Assembly: GCF_021325795.1 (NCBI RefSeq)
Contig: NZ_JAHPZX010000003.1
Location: forward strand, 124,001-188,000
Direction of reading: 5' to 3'
Length of the DNA stretch: 64,000 nucleotides
DNA from: Bordetella sp. LUAb4
GTDB lineage: Bacteria; Pseudomonadota; Gammaproteobacteria; Burkholderiales; Burkholderiaceae_B
Shown here: positions 63,483 to 64,000 of the stretch, piece by piece
How the letters are laid out: each line of letters opens with the position of its first letter
Numbering within the stretch: position 1 is the first letter of the stretch
Notes under the pieces: model-generated
The model's input: only the letters and a program-made list of their open reading frames with translations
Databases searched by the model: none
What the model was told of the DNA's origin: nothing
Position numbers and translations under genes: made by a program

Positions 63483-64000
63483 AGCACCCCGTCACCATCA
63501 CCCTCGAACAATGCGCCAAGACCTGGCCTGATGGCAGCCGCGCGCTGCATCCCGTGGATCTGCGCATCGAAGGCGGGCGCACCCTGGCCCTGCTGGGACC
63601 CTCTGGCTGCGGCAAGACCACGCTGCTGCGCTTGATCTGTGGCCTCGAAGCCGCCGATCCCGGTTCGCGCATCCTTTTCGACGACGAGGACGTCAGCGTG
63701 CAGGCGCCCGAAGCGCGCGGCGTGGGCGTGGTGTTTCAGAACTACGCCTTGTTTCCCAACATGACCGTGGCGCAGAACGTCGCCTACGGTCTGCGCATCC
63801 GCAAGATGCCCAAGCCCGAGCAGGCGGAACGGGTCGGCCATATGTTGAGCTTGGTGAGGATGGAGGCGCTGGCCGACCGCCGTATCTCACAGTTGTCCGG
63901 CGGACAACGGCAACGCGTGGCGCTGGCGCGTGCGTTGGCCATCGAGCCGCGCGTGCTGCTGCTCGATGAGCCGCTGACGGCGCTGGATGCGAAGCTGCGC
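63479..64000 (+). CDS. ABC importer ATPase, N-terminal part
   Basis: ATG 63479 overlaps the permease stop by 4 bp, and the frame is open to the window end (174 codons). Walker A is LLGPSGCGKTTLLRLICGLE, the Q loop VVFQNYALFPNMTVAQNVAY, the signature QLSGGQRQRVALARALAIEP and Walker B VLLLDEPLTALDAKL. It is a normal MalK/PotA/FbpC-type ATPase and completes the receptor-permease-permease-ATPase importer. The C-terminal regulatory domain lies outside the window. Confidence 0.95.
   Translation, partial: MKHPVTITLEQCAKTWPDGSRALHPVDLRIEGGRTLALLGPSGCGKTTLLRLICGLEAADPGSRILFDDEDVSVQAPEARGVGVVFQNYALFPNMTVAQNVAYGLRIRKMPKPEQAERVGHMLSLVRMEALADRRISQLSGGQRQRVALARALAIEPRVLLLDEPLTALDAKLR

Overview
The window is high-G+C beta-proteobacterial DNA, most likely from Bordetella or a close relative in the Alcaligenaceae. 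The reasons are the strong G/C third-position bias, a Bug-family (TctC-like) solute receptor, the dsbA / SPOR-protein / argS gene order, a liu leucine-catabolism cluster run by a MerR-type LiuR, and HrpL-like promoter boxes of the kind used by the type III regulon. No rRNA, tRNA, CRISPR array or intact insertion sequence was seen.

Layout. 0-7 kb: the end of a TolC-type channel, an RND adaptor and an RND pump, followed by a CusRS-type two-component pair. 7-13 kb: acylphosphatase, an esterase-fold protein without its catalytic Ser/His, a PhyH-type oxygenase, a cytosine-deaminase-like amidohydrolase, a ketopantoate-reductase-like protein and a SnoaL-like secreted protein. 12.7-18.3 kb: a lower-G+C accessory island (below). 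18.3-24.4 kb: ribB behind an FMN riboswitch, a SET-domain protein, an AsnC/Lrp regulator divergent from an acetolactate-synthase-like enzyme, and an aldehyde dehydrogenase. 24.5-32 kb: an 8-bp tandem repeat array, topB with a histone-H1-like tail, a fused DUF2157/DUF4401/GDYXXLXY membrane protein, gluQ and smg. 32-40 kb: an amino-acid uptake and hydrolysis group (DSD1-type PLP enzyme, ABC transporter, GntR regulator, two M20 peptidase-family enzymes). 40-43 kb: a Bug receptor and a class III aminotransferase. 43-50 kb: the leucine/isovalerate cluster liuR-liuA-thiolase-liuB-liuD. 50-58 kb: an MBL-fold hydrolase, LysE exporter, metC, dsbA, a SPOR protein, argS and two small proteins. 58-64 kb: an amidase divergent from a LacI regulator, which leads into a four-gene ABC importer cut by the window end.

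The most interesting part is 12.7-18.3 kb. Four unrecognised genes on the minus strand (starts 14511, 15588, 16485 and 17394) each carry GGAAC[C/T]-N16-CTACTCA. This is close to the HrpL consensus GGAACC-N15/16-CCACNNA. In every case the box ends 103 or 104 nt before the start codon. Three of the leaders hold a strong inverted repeat exactly 6 nt after the box; the fourth keeps only a weak one. Three of the proteins share an N-terminal segment but differ afterwards, as type III effectors that have swapped ends often do. The island has been built by tandem duplication of a two-gene unit. Its second copy has lost most of one gene, and the far edge carries a decayed copy of the 3' end of the neighbouring nucleoside deoxyribosyltransferase gene. 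My inference is a small effector-like family transcribed by an HrpL/BtrS-type ECF sigma factor that lies outside the window.

Other points of note: an in-frame loss of about nine residues between the signature and Walker B motifs of one ABC ATPase; a run of 17 hexanucleotide repeats coding (Thr-Ala)17 in a permease; a perfect 26-bp LiuR-type palindrome; and a possible start-codon-proximal expression platform for the FMN riboswitch.
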